This document shows, one piece after another, positions 1-16,795 of a stretch of 64,000 nucleotides of DNA. A model generated the notes under the pieces. That model was not told the DNA's origin. It did no database searches and saw nothing but the letters and a program-made list of their open reading frames with translations. Both the position numbers and the translations under genes were made by a program. Origin of the DNA: Linnemannia hyalina (lineage: Eukaryota; Mortierellomycota; Mortierellomycetes; Mortierellales; Mortierellaceae); assembly GCA_019671135.1 (NCBI GenBank), contig JAHRHY010000002.1, positions 2,170,001-2,234,000 on the forward strand. The letters are read 5' to 3'. The number at the start of each line of letters is the position of its first letter. Within the stretch, counting starts at the first letter, position 1.

Positions 1-6019
<6,019 letters not shown>

Positions 6020-8354
6020 GACTTGGCCTTCAACATCAAACTATGGTGTGAGGTCGCTGTTGTTGTTGTGTGTTGTGCGTGTATGCGAGCGTCAAATGAC
6101 TTGGGTATGTATGTATTTTGTTGGTGTTTCTCGCAGTCGATGGGTTTGTTGGCGTGCTGTGGCGGTGTGTAGTCGACCTATGAGAGATCTGCTTGCTGCT
6201 GCTGTTGTTTCTTTTAGTTTTGCTCAATGGGTGCTTTCTGAGTGGTATGAGTTTGTTGCTGCGTGTCTTCCTGTGGTAACAAGCAGCTGTGTGTGTGTGT
6301 GTGTCCGACTCAGAAACTAGGTCTCCCTTTGTTTCTGCGTTGTGTGAGAATGTGAAGAGGGAATGAAAGTGAGAGGGTGTGATTCCGAAAGAGTAAGTCA
6401 GAGAAGGCAAAAGAGTAGTTGTGCAGAGGAGGGGAGAAGAGAGAGAGAGAATGAGAGAAGGGCCAGGTGAGAAGTATCCTCTGTGGAATGTCTACACGAA
6501 GTAGACGGACGCCATCTTGAGTTAAGGTGAAGAGAGGTGTGCTGGGTTAATGGAGAGGGGGAGAGGAAGAAAGGTGTAAGAAAAAAGAAAAGGAAAGGGA
6601 AGGGAAATAAACAAAAAGAAAATTGAGAGCCAGATATTGAAAGGAAGGTCGCGCGTCTTGACCAACTCACCATGACTGACAACTCGTCAGACCAGCGTCT
6701 TCTCTTTCTGTAGTAGTCATAACGCACATGTTATCTTACATTCTAACCTCCATATAATGTTCTATCGATGAACGACATGCTTTCCGGACTGGGGGGCAAC
6801 GGTCAGCCCCTCTTGATGCCTTTGATCGGACCATAGGTCTGTACGTACTGTAGAGATGTTGAACCCATTGACGCCCAAGAAAAACAAGCTCTTAATAATG
6901 CACACCCAATTGACACACAATCGTACAGTATTACCTTGCAAGTACACCCTGGCGGATCCGGGGGAAAAGAATGGTTGATTGTATTCCTCGAAACTATAAC
7001 GGAGCCTCCTTGACTCGTTTTAGTGCATTGGTGCTGTCTTTCATGTGGGCCACTGCACCAAGTCTCCCGATCTGTACCATACTCTGTGAAAAGGGGTTGA
7101 CCATGCGATTGAGATTGCTACTCTATACCCCTCAAGTGTTGCCACTAACCCTTTCGCCTTTTCACTTCTAAACACAACATTCGGTTCTCCTGCGACCTTG
7201 TGGTTCCTCGCTCTGAGAAGGAAGCGTGTGTTTGCGTATTCAAATCACGTGCTATTTTCTTGCCGCACCAATTGGAGCGACGGGAATGCACGCCACAGAT
7301 CAAAGGAACCTATCTGCCTCATTCTTGGACACTTTCCCATTTCATCTTGATAGAAAAAAGGTTATCTACTTCTTTGACGACTCAATTGCTATAATCAACA
7401 GTCGAAGGAAGGGAGGGTTCAATGGATACGCCAGAGCATATCAAACGCGTCTTTGACTATGAATGAGGCGAACAGGAACCCTATACAACAACCCCGGCCC
7501 GGGCTGACTTCCGAAATAAGAAAGTAATAAAACAATGACTCGCTCTCTTTTCTTTCTTCCCTTCCAATTACATGGCAAAGACTACATGTGTGCCCACTGC
7601 CCGTGAGAAATAACAAAAGAACACAACAATGGGACATGACATGGGCTATTTTGTCCTTCTCCCCAAAAGAAGATATTTTGCCGATCTTTTTTGGTTATTG
7701 TTCTTTTTTTGCTTCTAGACAACCAAACAAATCCAAATTGAATTGCCGGTAAGAGGCAGGTCCAACCTCCGCCCGCCCGCTTTCTCTTCCTCCTTACCAA
7801 ATGGGATTCCATGGATTCCATGGCGGGACAAACATAGCCTTCCCCAGTCCCACTTTTTTTTATTCTTCTCCCGAGAAATCGAGATCGAGATATTGTGTGT
7901 GCTTTGACCATTTTCCTGGATCTTCATCCTCCGTCCGAGCTTCATTCGTTTTCACTCATTTTAACTAGGAGAGAGGACAATGGTTGCCTCGCCTTCGTTG
8001 ATCCACGTATCGAATCCGCCTTCAATTGATGTCCACAGTGAAGAAGAAAAGAAGGAGAAGCAACGGTATAGATTGGCACACAATTGCGCGACTTAATTCG
8101 ACATGTTAGCCATTTGACCCTGTTACAGTATACTCCAACCTGTGCAGCACACTGAACACACCGCAAATGGAAATTGATCTCCCATCTTTTTATTTCTTGC
8201 TCCTTGCTGATCATTATTCCTGCAGAGTTCAATTGATGAAGAAGAAACAAAAAAAAAAAAAAAAAAAAAAAGAGCGAGGGATGATCCGTTTGTTGGAGTG
8301 AATGAAAGGAAATCATGAGCAAAGACAAGGAAAAGAACAAAATAGAAGACGAAA
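6020..8354. other. Divergent intergenic region between GCN2 and Hsp110
   Basis: No convincing protein gene is present. The GCN2-proximal part (6020-6730) is probably its 5' leader. It contains a GT dinucleotide run at about 6288-6303 and, on the minus strand at 6727-6671, a short ATG-started reading frame ending exactly at a GTGAGT donor. Joined to acceptors near 6020 it gives stops, so it is either an untranslated first exon or chance. The rest is AT-rich with a 23-base A run at 8249-8271. Confidence 0.5.
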
Positions 8355-8367
8355 GAAGCTGCTCGAA
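8355..8367 (+). promoter_or_regulatory. Possible heat-shock element upstream of Hsp110
   Basis: GAA-2-TGC-2-GAA has the spacing of a three-unit heat-shock factor site (nGAAnnTTCnnGAAn) with one mismatch in the middle unit. More GAA triplets lie at 8345 and 8351. It is about 100 bases upstream of the TATA-like sequence and 280 bases upstream of the ATG. The spacing is seen directly; binding by Hsf1 is inference. Confidence 0.3.
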
Positions 8368-8463
8368 AGTACTAAAGCAACGTCACATAAGGGCGGGGCA
8401 TGAAAAAAAAAAAAAAAAAAAAAAGTGACTTATCTTTTTTTCTTTGATGCCGGTTGGCACAGA

Positions 8464-8472
8464 CATAAAAAG
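8464..8472 (+). promoter_or_regulatory. TATA-like element of the Hsp110 gene
   Basis: CATAAAAAG lies about 175 bases upstream of the Hsp110 ATG and is followed by a pyrimidine-rich stretch, which suits a leader of roughly 100-140 nt. Confidence 0.35.
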
Positions 8473-8643
8473 GAGGGCGAAAGAACTGGTCCTTCTTTCT
8501 TCTTGTCCGTCCATCCTCCTCATCACTTTTTTTTTTTCCTTTCACGATCAACGTTCCTCTTCCCTTCTGTTCTTCTCTTTGCATCGCATCCGCACACCTC
8601 CGGTACTCTACATCTTCCCATAACAACAAATATATAATTCATC

Positions 8644-11600
8644 ATGTCCGTCGTTGGTACGTTCCCTTTTTTCAGTTTGCCCTCTACTGTTCAAACAGAA
8701 GCGGGAAACAACTGCCTGTCAGCTAGCGTCCAACAACAACGACAACGACAACTAACCCTTCTGTAACTCTTTTATCGCAAATAGGTATTGATTTCGGAAA
8801 CTTGCAGTCGATCATCGCTGTCGCCAGAAACCGTGGAATCGACGTTGTCTGCAATGAGGTTTCCAACCGCTTCACTCCCGTAAGTCATTTGTTTGTGTTT
8901 TTTATGTGTGATTCCTTGCTATTCTTGCTCAGAGAACAATCCACCTATCATCACAACTACAGGAACAGTTGCAACACAGCAACAACTAACATATCGATCA
9001 AACTGGATCCATGGACGTATGGATAATGAACAAGGGAGTGTGTATGTGTGTGTGCGCTGTTTCTTGATAATATTATGGCGAGGATCCCCGATCAAGATTT
9101 CTTTCTTTCCCCCTTTCCCAGTGCATGTTCATCAGAATGTTTTTTTTCAACTGGGCAACCCTTCTTTTGAGTCTCTACCTGTCTGCTCATGCAATCGGCA
9201 TGAAAAAAGGGAAATAACAACAACAATCAAACACAACAATCAACAAAATCGGTATTTTAAAAGAGATGCACGCAGACAGGGGTAACACTTAACAATGCAA
9301 AATTACTGTAAGGGCATTATAGAGAAAGAGAGGCGTCATCACATCTGAGGGGTAAAAGAACAAAATGATGTATTGCGAAAGGCAACATAAAGGCAGAGAA
9401 GAGAGAAGGGTAACATACGGAAGATGATGAACAAGGAAAAGAAAACAAGATAGCAACTGCATTCGCAAGCCCAACAGATAACACCATGGCGACAACGATG
9501 ATACTAACCAGCTCCCGTCATCACATCCCTCTTATGACATAGTCATTGGTCTCGTTCGGCCCCAAGCAGCGTTACCTCGGAGAGACCGCCAAGACTCAGG
9601 AGATCTCCAACTTCAAGAACACCGTCTCGTCGTTGAAGCGCATTGTTGGACGTACCTTTGCCGACAAGGAGATTCAGGAGATCGAGAAGCAGTACTTGAC
9701 CGTCCCCCTCCTCGACGTCAACGGCCAGCTCGCCGTCAAGCTCAACTACAAGGGCGAGGAGACCACCTTCACCACCATCCAGATCTTTGCCATGTACCTC
9801 ACCAAGATTAAGGAGATCGCCACCAATGAGACAAAGATGCCCGTCTCAGACTGCGTCATCGCCATCCCCGCCTGGTTCACCGATGTCCAGCGCCGCGCTG
9901 TCTTGGATGCCTCCGAGATCGCTGGATTGAACGTCCTCCGCCTCATCAACGACTCGACCGCCGTTGCCCTCGGTTACGGTATCACCAAGACCGACTTGCC
10001 CGAGGACAAGCCCCGCAACGTCTGCTTTGTCGATGTCGGTCACTCGTCATACACCGTCTCGATCGTCTCCTTCATCAAGGGCCAGCTCACCGTCAAGTCG
10101 CGCGCCTTTGACAGACATTTCGGTGGTCGTGACTTTGATCGCATGTTGGTCGACCATTTCGCTGCCCAGTTCAAGACCAAGTATGGTATTGACGTCAAGT
10201 CGAACGGCAAGGCTATGATTCGTCTTATGGCCGGATGCGAGAAGCTCAAGAAGGTCCTCTCGGCCAACGCCGAGGCCCCCCTCAACATCGAGTCCATCAT
10301 GGAGGACCGCGATGTCTCGTCGATGATGAAGCGTGCCGAGTTTGAGGAGCTCGCCCAGGAGTTGATCTCCCGCGTCGAGGCCCCTCTCCAGAAGGCTTTG
10401 GATGATGCCGGTTTGACCGTCGATGAGATTGATGCCGTCGAGGTTGTCGGAGGCTCCACCCGTATCCCCGCCCTCAAGGACCGCATTCAGGCTTTCTTCG
10501 GAAAGGATCTCTCCTCGACTTTGAACCAGGACGAGGCCACTGCCCGTGGAGCTGCCCTCCAGTGCGCCATCTTGTCGCCCGCCTTCAAGGTCCGTGACTT
10601 CACCGTCCAGGATATCACCAACTACCCCATCAAGATGACCTGGCAGCCTACCCCCGAGGAGGAGGAAACCGAGCTCGTTGTCTTCAACAAGAACAATGCC
10701 ATCCCCTCGACCAAGATCTTGACCTTCTACCGCTCCGAGCCCTTTGACCTCGAGGCCCAGTACGCCGAGCCCGAGTCGATCCCTACCGGCATCAACCCTT
10801 GGGTCGGTCGCTTCTCGATCAAGAAGGTCGAGCCCGTCAACGGCGAGGCTGCCTGCGTCAAGGTCAAGGCCAGAATTAACATTCACGGTGTTTTGACTGT
10901 CGAGTCCGCCTATGTTGTTGAGGAGGTTGTCAAGGAGGAGCTTGTCGATGAGAAGGAGGGCGCCGCTGAGGATCCCGAAGCTCCCTTGACCCGCAAGGTC
11001 AAGAAGCTCGTCAAGAAGGGCGATCTCCCCGTCGTCAGCGCCACCTCTTCCTTGGACCGTTCGCTCATCAACGAGTTGCGCGAGAAGGAGATGGAGATGA
11101 TTGCCTCTGACAAGTTGGTCGTCGATACCGAGATGGCTAAGAACGCCTTGGAGGAGTACATTTACGACACCCGCTCCAAGGTCAATGGAGGCATCTACAA
11201 GGACTACATTAACCCCGCCGACAAGGAGAAGTTCATCAACGACCTGAACGATGCCGAGAACTGGTTGTATGACGAGGGTGACGAGACCACCAAGTCTGTC
11301 TACGCCGCCAAGTTGGCCGAGCTCCAGGTCGTCGGAGGCCCCGTCATCCAGCGTTACCGCGAGTCTGACGCCCGCCCCACTGCTGCCCGTGAGCTCCGCG
11401 AGACGATCAACCAGTTGATGTCCCAGGCCACCAGCTCCGAGGAGAAGTACGCCCACATCCCCGAGGCCGAGAAGAACTCGATCGTCGAGAAGTGCTCCAA
11501 GGCCCAGACATGGATCGAGAACAAGGAGGAGCGCCAGTCGATGATGAAGAAGTACGAGGTCCCCGCCATTACTTCGGCCGAAATCCGCAAGCAGCGCGAC

Positions 11601-11747
11601 GACCTTATTTACTTCTCCACCCCTATCTTGAACAAGCCCAAGCCCAAGCCTGTTGTCGTTGAGGCTCCCGAGCAGCCTGCCACCCCCGAGCCCAAGGCCT
11701 CGCCCGAGACCAAGCACGACGACTCCAAGGACATGGACATTGATTAA
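8644..11747 (+). CDS. SSE1: Hsp110/Sse1-type Hsp70 nucleotide-exchange chaperone
   Basis: This cytosolic Hsp110 would act as nucleotide-exchange factor for Hsp70 and as a holdase for unfolded proteins. Exons are 8644-8656, 8785-8879 and 9543-11747, giving 770 residues. The first exon carries only four codons plus one base. The actin-like ATPase domain opens with GIDFGN (residues 5-10) and includes [23 protein letters not shown] and [11 protein letters not shown]. It is followed by a beta-sandwich domain with an acidic loop and a long helical C-terminal domain ending MDID. Hsp110 rather than canonical Hsp70 is indicated by the divergent phosphate loop, the extended acidic insert and the absence of an EEVD end. 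Codon use is strongly biased to C or G at the third position, as in highly expressed genes. The second intron (8880-9542, 663 nt) is unusually long for this window. Confidence 0.95.
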
Positions 11748-11890
11748 ATCCTTGCGCGACGCCCTTTCTCTTCTCAGCTTTTGCGGATCGACCAACACAT
11801 TTCTCTTACCCCACCTTGCTTGCAGGGACATATTCCCCTCATCCCCCCCCCCCCCCCATTCATCTTCTTGTACACAATTTTCTTTCTCAC

Positions 11891-11896
11891 AATAAA
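11891..11896 (+). terminator. Poly(A) signal of Hsp110
   Basis: AATAAA lies about 145 bases beyond the Hsp110 stop codon, in a short convergent intergenic region (11748-12116) that holds no other gene. Confidence 0.6.
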
Positions 11897-12027
11897 AATG
11901 CACATATGAACAGTAACAAAACAGTTGAACAAAATTGCACGGTCATGTCTCACTTTGCACTCTCCTTGTCTGATCCAACTGGCCCCTCTATCGTCTTTCA
12001 TTGTCTCTGAATGCACAATGTCTTTTT

Positions 12028-12039
12028 TTTATTTTTATT
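12028..12039 (-). terminator. Poly(A) signals of the PSMG4-like gene
   Basis: Two overlapping minus-strand AATAAA hexamers lie about 80-90 bases beyond the stop at 12117. They face the Hsp110 signal, so the two 3' ends are only about 140 bases apart. Confidence 0.5.
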
Positions 12040-12116
12040 TCAACCTTCTTCGACTGCTGGATAAATTCTACTTGTGAGAAAGAAAGAAAAAAAATCACAG
12101 AATCTCTCTCTCCAGT

Positions 12117-13048
12117 TCATACATCTCCTGCGGCGGTAGTCTCGGCAATGACGCGCAGCATATCGACCACCTTGCGTTCCGAATACGCCAACACCATCGC
12201 ATTATCCACACTTGCCGGGATATCCAAGTTCACCAAGAACTGTCTCTTAAACTTTGTCGCTATAAAAATAAAAATAAAAAAAGCATTGAAAAAATATTGA
12301 ATGAACGCGTAAAGGTTAGAACCGTTGGTGGGTATCTTAGGACCGATCAAATCGGTCCCCCCTTGTTTTCTTCTCGTGCAGCAAAAGAAGCGGCATTTTC
12401 GCAAAGAATAATATATATATGACATTTACCGAGTCGCCGTGCGATACCAGCGGCCGTTTCATCAATTGGGCTCCCGAGCAACGTACTCGATACCGGGGTC
12501 TAATTAATTACACCCATGAAAGAAAAAAAAAGAAAAAAAGTGTGAATGCTTTATCTTACTTCACATTACTTCCTTTCACACACACACACATCTCAAACGC
12601 GACCAAAAAAAAAAAAAAAAAAATCTCTGTGTCGCGATCCCATCAAAAGGTGTTGTACCTGTCCAGCCCGGAAGGCAGGCATAGCCATAGCCAAATCCCC
12701 AAACGCCCCCGTCCCCGCACCTCCAGCACCAGCACCAGCACCAGCACCGCCTCCTCCTCCAGCACTCCCACCACCCTGAAGAGCATCCTGCTGTTGCTGT
12801 TGCAACGGGTTACCCCCCGCTGACGAGATCCACACCCACTGCGAATTCTCCATCTCGATCACTTGAATATGTACGGGCTGCTGATTCATAAACATGAACG
12901 TCTCCTGGAAAACTTTGAATTTGGGTGTTGAAGGAGTTCCTGTACTTGAAGGGGGCACTTGCTGCTGCTGTTGTTGTTGTTGTTGTTGTTGTTGTGGGTC
13001 ATTGTTGTTGTTATTGCTGATGGGTGTCGACTCGGATGTTGATGTCAT
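12117..13048 (-). CDS. Proteasome assembly chaperone 4 (PSMG4/Poc4-like)
   Basis: PSMG4 pairs with PSMG3 and helps assemble the 20S proteasome alpha ring. Exons are 13048-12659, 12499-12430 and 12259-12117, giving 200 residues. The family pattern is present in order: a strand-turn-strand around HIQVIEMENSQWVWIS (59-75), GAFGDLAMAMPAF (114-126), then TPVSSTLLGS and GIARRLATKFKRQFLV. Family members are usually about 120-150 residues. The excess is an N-terminal Asn/Gln-rich tail (about 13-30) and a Gln- then Gly/Ala-rich stretch (about 78-113) placed inside the conserved domain. The first intron uses a GTACAA donor. The gene lies head-to-tail downstream of Spt20 with 365 bases between the coding parts. 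The assignment rests on motif order and spacing, so it is good but not certain. Confidence 0.82.
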
Positions 13049-13413
13049 TCTGTTGGTTTGTTGAAAGGATCAGTGTATGAGGAAGAGAGGGAATGAGAGA
13101 GAGAGAGACATGTAAAAACTGGGTTCATCTTTCTTTCAGCCGTTACGAAACGCAAGAAAACGCGCGTCCAAGAGTCAGCATGCAAGTCACGGCGAGCGCC
13201 ACTAATTTGACAATGGGTTTATTATGTACAAGGGGTTTTTGGAAGAACAAAGAAAAGAAAGAGAATGATATCGGTCGAAATACAAATGAATGAGTAAAGA
13301 AAAGAAAGAAGGGGAAAAGACCATGGCATCCTTCAAATAAAAGGCCAAAGGTTGAAAACACACCTTACTCCACCTCGGACGACGACGAAAAAAAAAAAAA
13401 AAGGAGAGGAGAC
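13049..13413. other. Short intergenic region between Spt20 and the PSMG4-like gene
   Basis: It must hold the Spt20 3' end and the PSMG4-like promoter, both on the minus strand. Apart from an A run at about 13389-13402 and AG-rich sequence I see no distinct element. Confidence 0.5.
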
Positions 13414-16400
13414 TTAGGCAGGGCCTCCGCCACTATTAGGATCCGCACTATTACCATCAACACCACCTCCTGCATTAGGATCGCCTCCAGCATTCGATGC
13501 CGCTTGAGCTGCTTGTGCCTGTGCCTGTGCTTGAGCCTGCGCCTGTGCCTGCGCCATCAATGCCGACGTCGACTGCAGGTTGTGTTGCTGCTGCTGCTGC
13601 GCCTGCTGTTGTTGTTGTAGCTGTTGTTGGACCTGGGCTTGCTGGAGCGCATGTTGCTGTGCCTGCAGATGCTGCATCTGCATCATCATCAAATGCTGCG
13701 CTTGCATCTGAGGGCTCTGCATCATGTTCTGCTGCTGCTGTTGCTGCGTCAACTGAGGGTTCTGCTGACGTGGAGACTGGATTGCCATCCTTGGTGACTG
13801 CAAGCGGGGAGACTGCAGGACAGGCGACTGCAATTGAGGACCGACCGCACCACCTGCACCGCCAGCGTTAGCAACATTCCCAGTATTGACTCCTTGTCCT
13901 GACTGCTGTTGTTGTTGATGCTGTTGCTGTTGTTGCTGCTGTTGTTGTTGTTGTTGTTGTTGCTGTTGCTGTTGTTGCTGTTGCTGTTGCTGTTGCATCT
14001 GTTGCATCTGCATTTGCAGCATCTGTTGCTGCTGCTGTTGCTGTTGCTGTTGTTGCTGCTGTTGCGCCAATGTCGCGTTTTGCTGTTGAAGTCGGTACTG
14101 CTGGAACTGTTGGGGCGTGATGGTCTGACCGTTGGGTAACAAAAGCACCTGTTGCCCAGTCGTCGGTGAAATCACCATCGAGATACCAGGAATACCAAGC
14201 ATATTGGACAGTCCCGCCGCAACACTTGTTGCCGTCGCGCCACTGGCAGATGTGACTCCGGCTCCTCCGGCACCATTGGCAATCACCGCATTCATGTTGA
14301 CTCCAGAAGCGCCAACCGCCGGGCCCGTACCGACAGCGTTCGCCACTCCCGAAACTGCTGCGTTCAACGGTCCATTAATCATCTGACCGCCGACTCCGCT
14401 GACAGCCGTCTGGCCTATGATGCCCTGCGTTGTCATGCCTCGTCCAAGACCACCAGTTCCAGCCATGCCTACCACACCAGGAACACCGGTCATCATATTT
14501 CCTCGACCCAGACCGCCAGCAAGGTTCACACCTCCAATACCACCTTGACCGACAGCGTTGGGAGGCACCATTCCTCGGCCACGCCCCATACCCATGTTGA
14601 CACCCCCGGGTAAGCTGAGGTTCATTGTCGCCGCGTTGTTGTTGAGCAGACCGGCGCCGTTTGCCAAGGCTGGATTTACGCCCGCGGCAGGATTGACACC
14701 AGTGTTTCCGGCGACTGCGTTGGGGTTGCTGGCATTCCGCATCGCCGCCAGTTGCTGCCCAACCTGCTGAGCCGCTTGCGCCTGCGCCTGTTGGGCCGTC
14801 TGCTCAGCCACCAAGATCGCCTGCTGGGTCAAGATGGATGGCTGTCGTGTCATCAACTCCTTGATCATGTCCGTTGTAACGCCGGCAGCGCCAAGTGCCT
14901 CCATATTCTGTTGGTGACTAGTGTGCAAGATGGTTATCTGCTGCTGAAGTACCATCGTCTGCTGACGAAACTGGTTGGCAAGGACCTGGCGTTGCTTCTG
15001 GACATTCTCCAGGTTGACTCCTTCAGCGGGGTTCTGCATGATGAGACCAAACTGCTGGAGACGCTGCTGGTAATGCTGTGTGGCCTTGTTAAGACGGAGG
15101 CGGAGACCTTGGAGCTGCTGCTGCATCGCGATGAACGCCTGGACGGCATTCTGCTGCGGAATCGACATGTTGCTGGCCGTCATGTCCGAGTTGCCCGTGC
15201 CCGTGCCAGCGCCAGCGTTGACATTGGTATTGGCTGCGCCAGCCGTGTTGGCTACACCGGGGTTCGCGCCAGCATTATTAGTGTTGGTGTTATTGGCGTT
15301 GTTGGTGTTGGTGTTGGCATTGGCATTGGCGATAGCGTTGACATTCGCGGTAGCATTGCTGGGATCAGCTGCTCCGACAGCTCCGACAACCCCTGCGGCG
15401 CCTACAGTAGGGGATCCTGCAGGCATGGCATTAGCGGTGACTGTAACATTCGTTCCACCTCCACCGGGTTGACTCGTGCTTCCTCCTGCGGCCGCTGCTG
15501 CCGCCAGGGCAGCCTGTCCGGCCAAGAGATGTGCTCCCATGGGTGAGTTCATGCTAACACCAATGGACGTCGGCGTTGCAGTGACATTAACATTGGCGGG
15601 CGCTTGGATAGGCGATGCGAAAGGCGGTGGCTGCATGGCACCAGGCTTGGGTGAGCCAGCTGCTCCTCCAGCTGCGATTGAGGCTGCCCTCATAACAGGG
15701 GTAGAGATAGTACCATTCTGAGGGACGGGGCTTTGAAGCGGGTTCTGTTGCTGTTGTTGCTGGTTTTGTTGCACTTGCTGATTCTGCTGCAATGGCGCTT
15801 GTTGAACTTGCTGTTGTTGTTGTTGTTGCTGTTGTTGTTGCTGTAGCTGTTGTTGTTGTTGCTGTTGTTGAGTTTGCTGCTGCTGGGCTTGCTGGGCTTG
15901 CTGGGTCTGGAGGGCTTGGTTCTGCATCTGTTGCATTCGCTGTTGATGAAAGTTCTTGACCTGTTGGAACTGAGCCATAGAGATGTTGGCGACTGCAAGA
16001 ATTTGCTGAAGCTGGGGCGAGAGCTGCTGAGCTGAGAACATTCCAATGCTTGCCAGTTGGGAAGCAAGGACTATTGAGAAAAGAGAATTCACATTTGCAT
16101 TAGTATACAAAGTAATTAGCAGTAGTGCAGTTTCGATTTCTTAGTGTATTTTTCGAGCAGTGAAACTTACTGGCGATGGCTGCTGTGCCCGGATTGGCGC
16201 CATTGGCTCGTCCTGCTGCCGCCAACTGCTGGTTCTTCTGAAACTGGTTGAGAATCAACTATAATTTGAATAAACAAAAACAAAAGCATTAGCAACATCA
16301 CAGAAGCGTATTGCGTGAGAGTATCCAAGCACAGCCTAGCAAAGTTCGAAATCTCACCTTCAAACTCTCCTGTTGACGCTGGGCAGGGTTCTGACCGACA

Positions 16401-16755
16401 GGAGCTTGAAGGGGACTGGAAGCCATAGCAGGGTTTATATTGGGCGACAACATTCCAGCTGCCGCCGCCGCTGCTGCTGCATTTGCGGCAGCGTTGACAT
16501 TGCTCATAGCAGGGGTACCACCCTGAGCTGGGTTGGCCATACTGGTGGCATCCTGAGCGCCTGGAATGCCGTTGGCAATCGTGTTGGCAGCCAGCGAAGG
16601 AGACTGCTGTTGCGCCTGACCGAGTGCCGCCTGGTGAAGCTTCATCTGTTGCTGCTGTTGGATACGTTGCTGCATCTGCTGCTGCAACAGAACTTGCTGC
16701 TGCTGCTGACGCTGCTGATTGCTGAGAGCTGCCATTCGTTGCTGCTGTTGCAGCT

Positions 16756-16795
<40 letters not shown>

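Noticed and set aside
7139..7152. CTAACCCTT matches (also near 8751) as a telomerase RNA template or telomere relic
   Set aside because: Single, short, and the copy at 8751 is the branch point of an Hsp110 intron.
10047..11903. 618-codon open frame antisense to Hsp110
   Set aside because: It is the mirror of a strongly C/G-third-position-biased gene; the protein is Leu/Asp/Gly-rich with no domain, and the plus strand is a clear Hsp110.
13909..14139. Poly-Leu frames opposite the Gln repeats
   Set aside because: CAG repeats read on the other strand give CTG (Leu); no independent evidence of a gene. The same applies at 17,036-17,332, 17,387-17,698 and 53,933-54,226.
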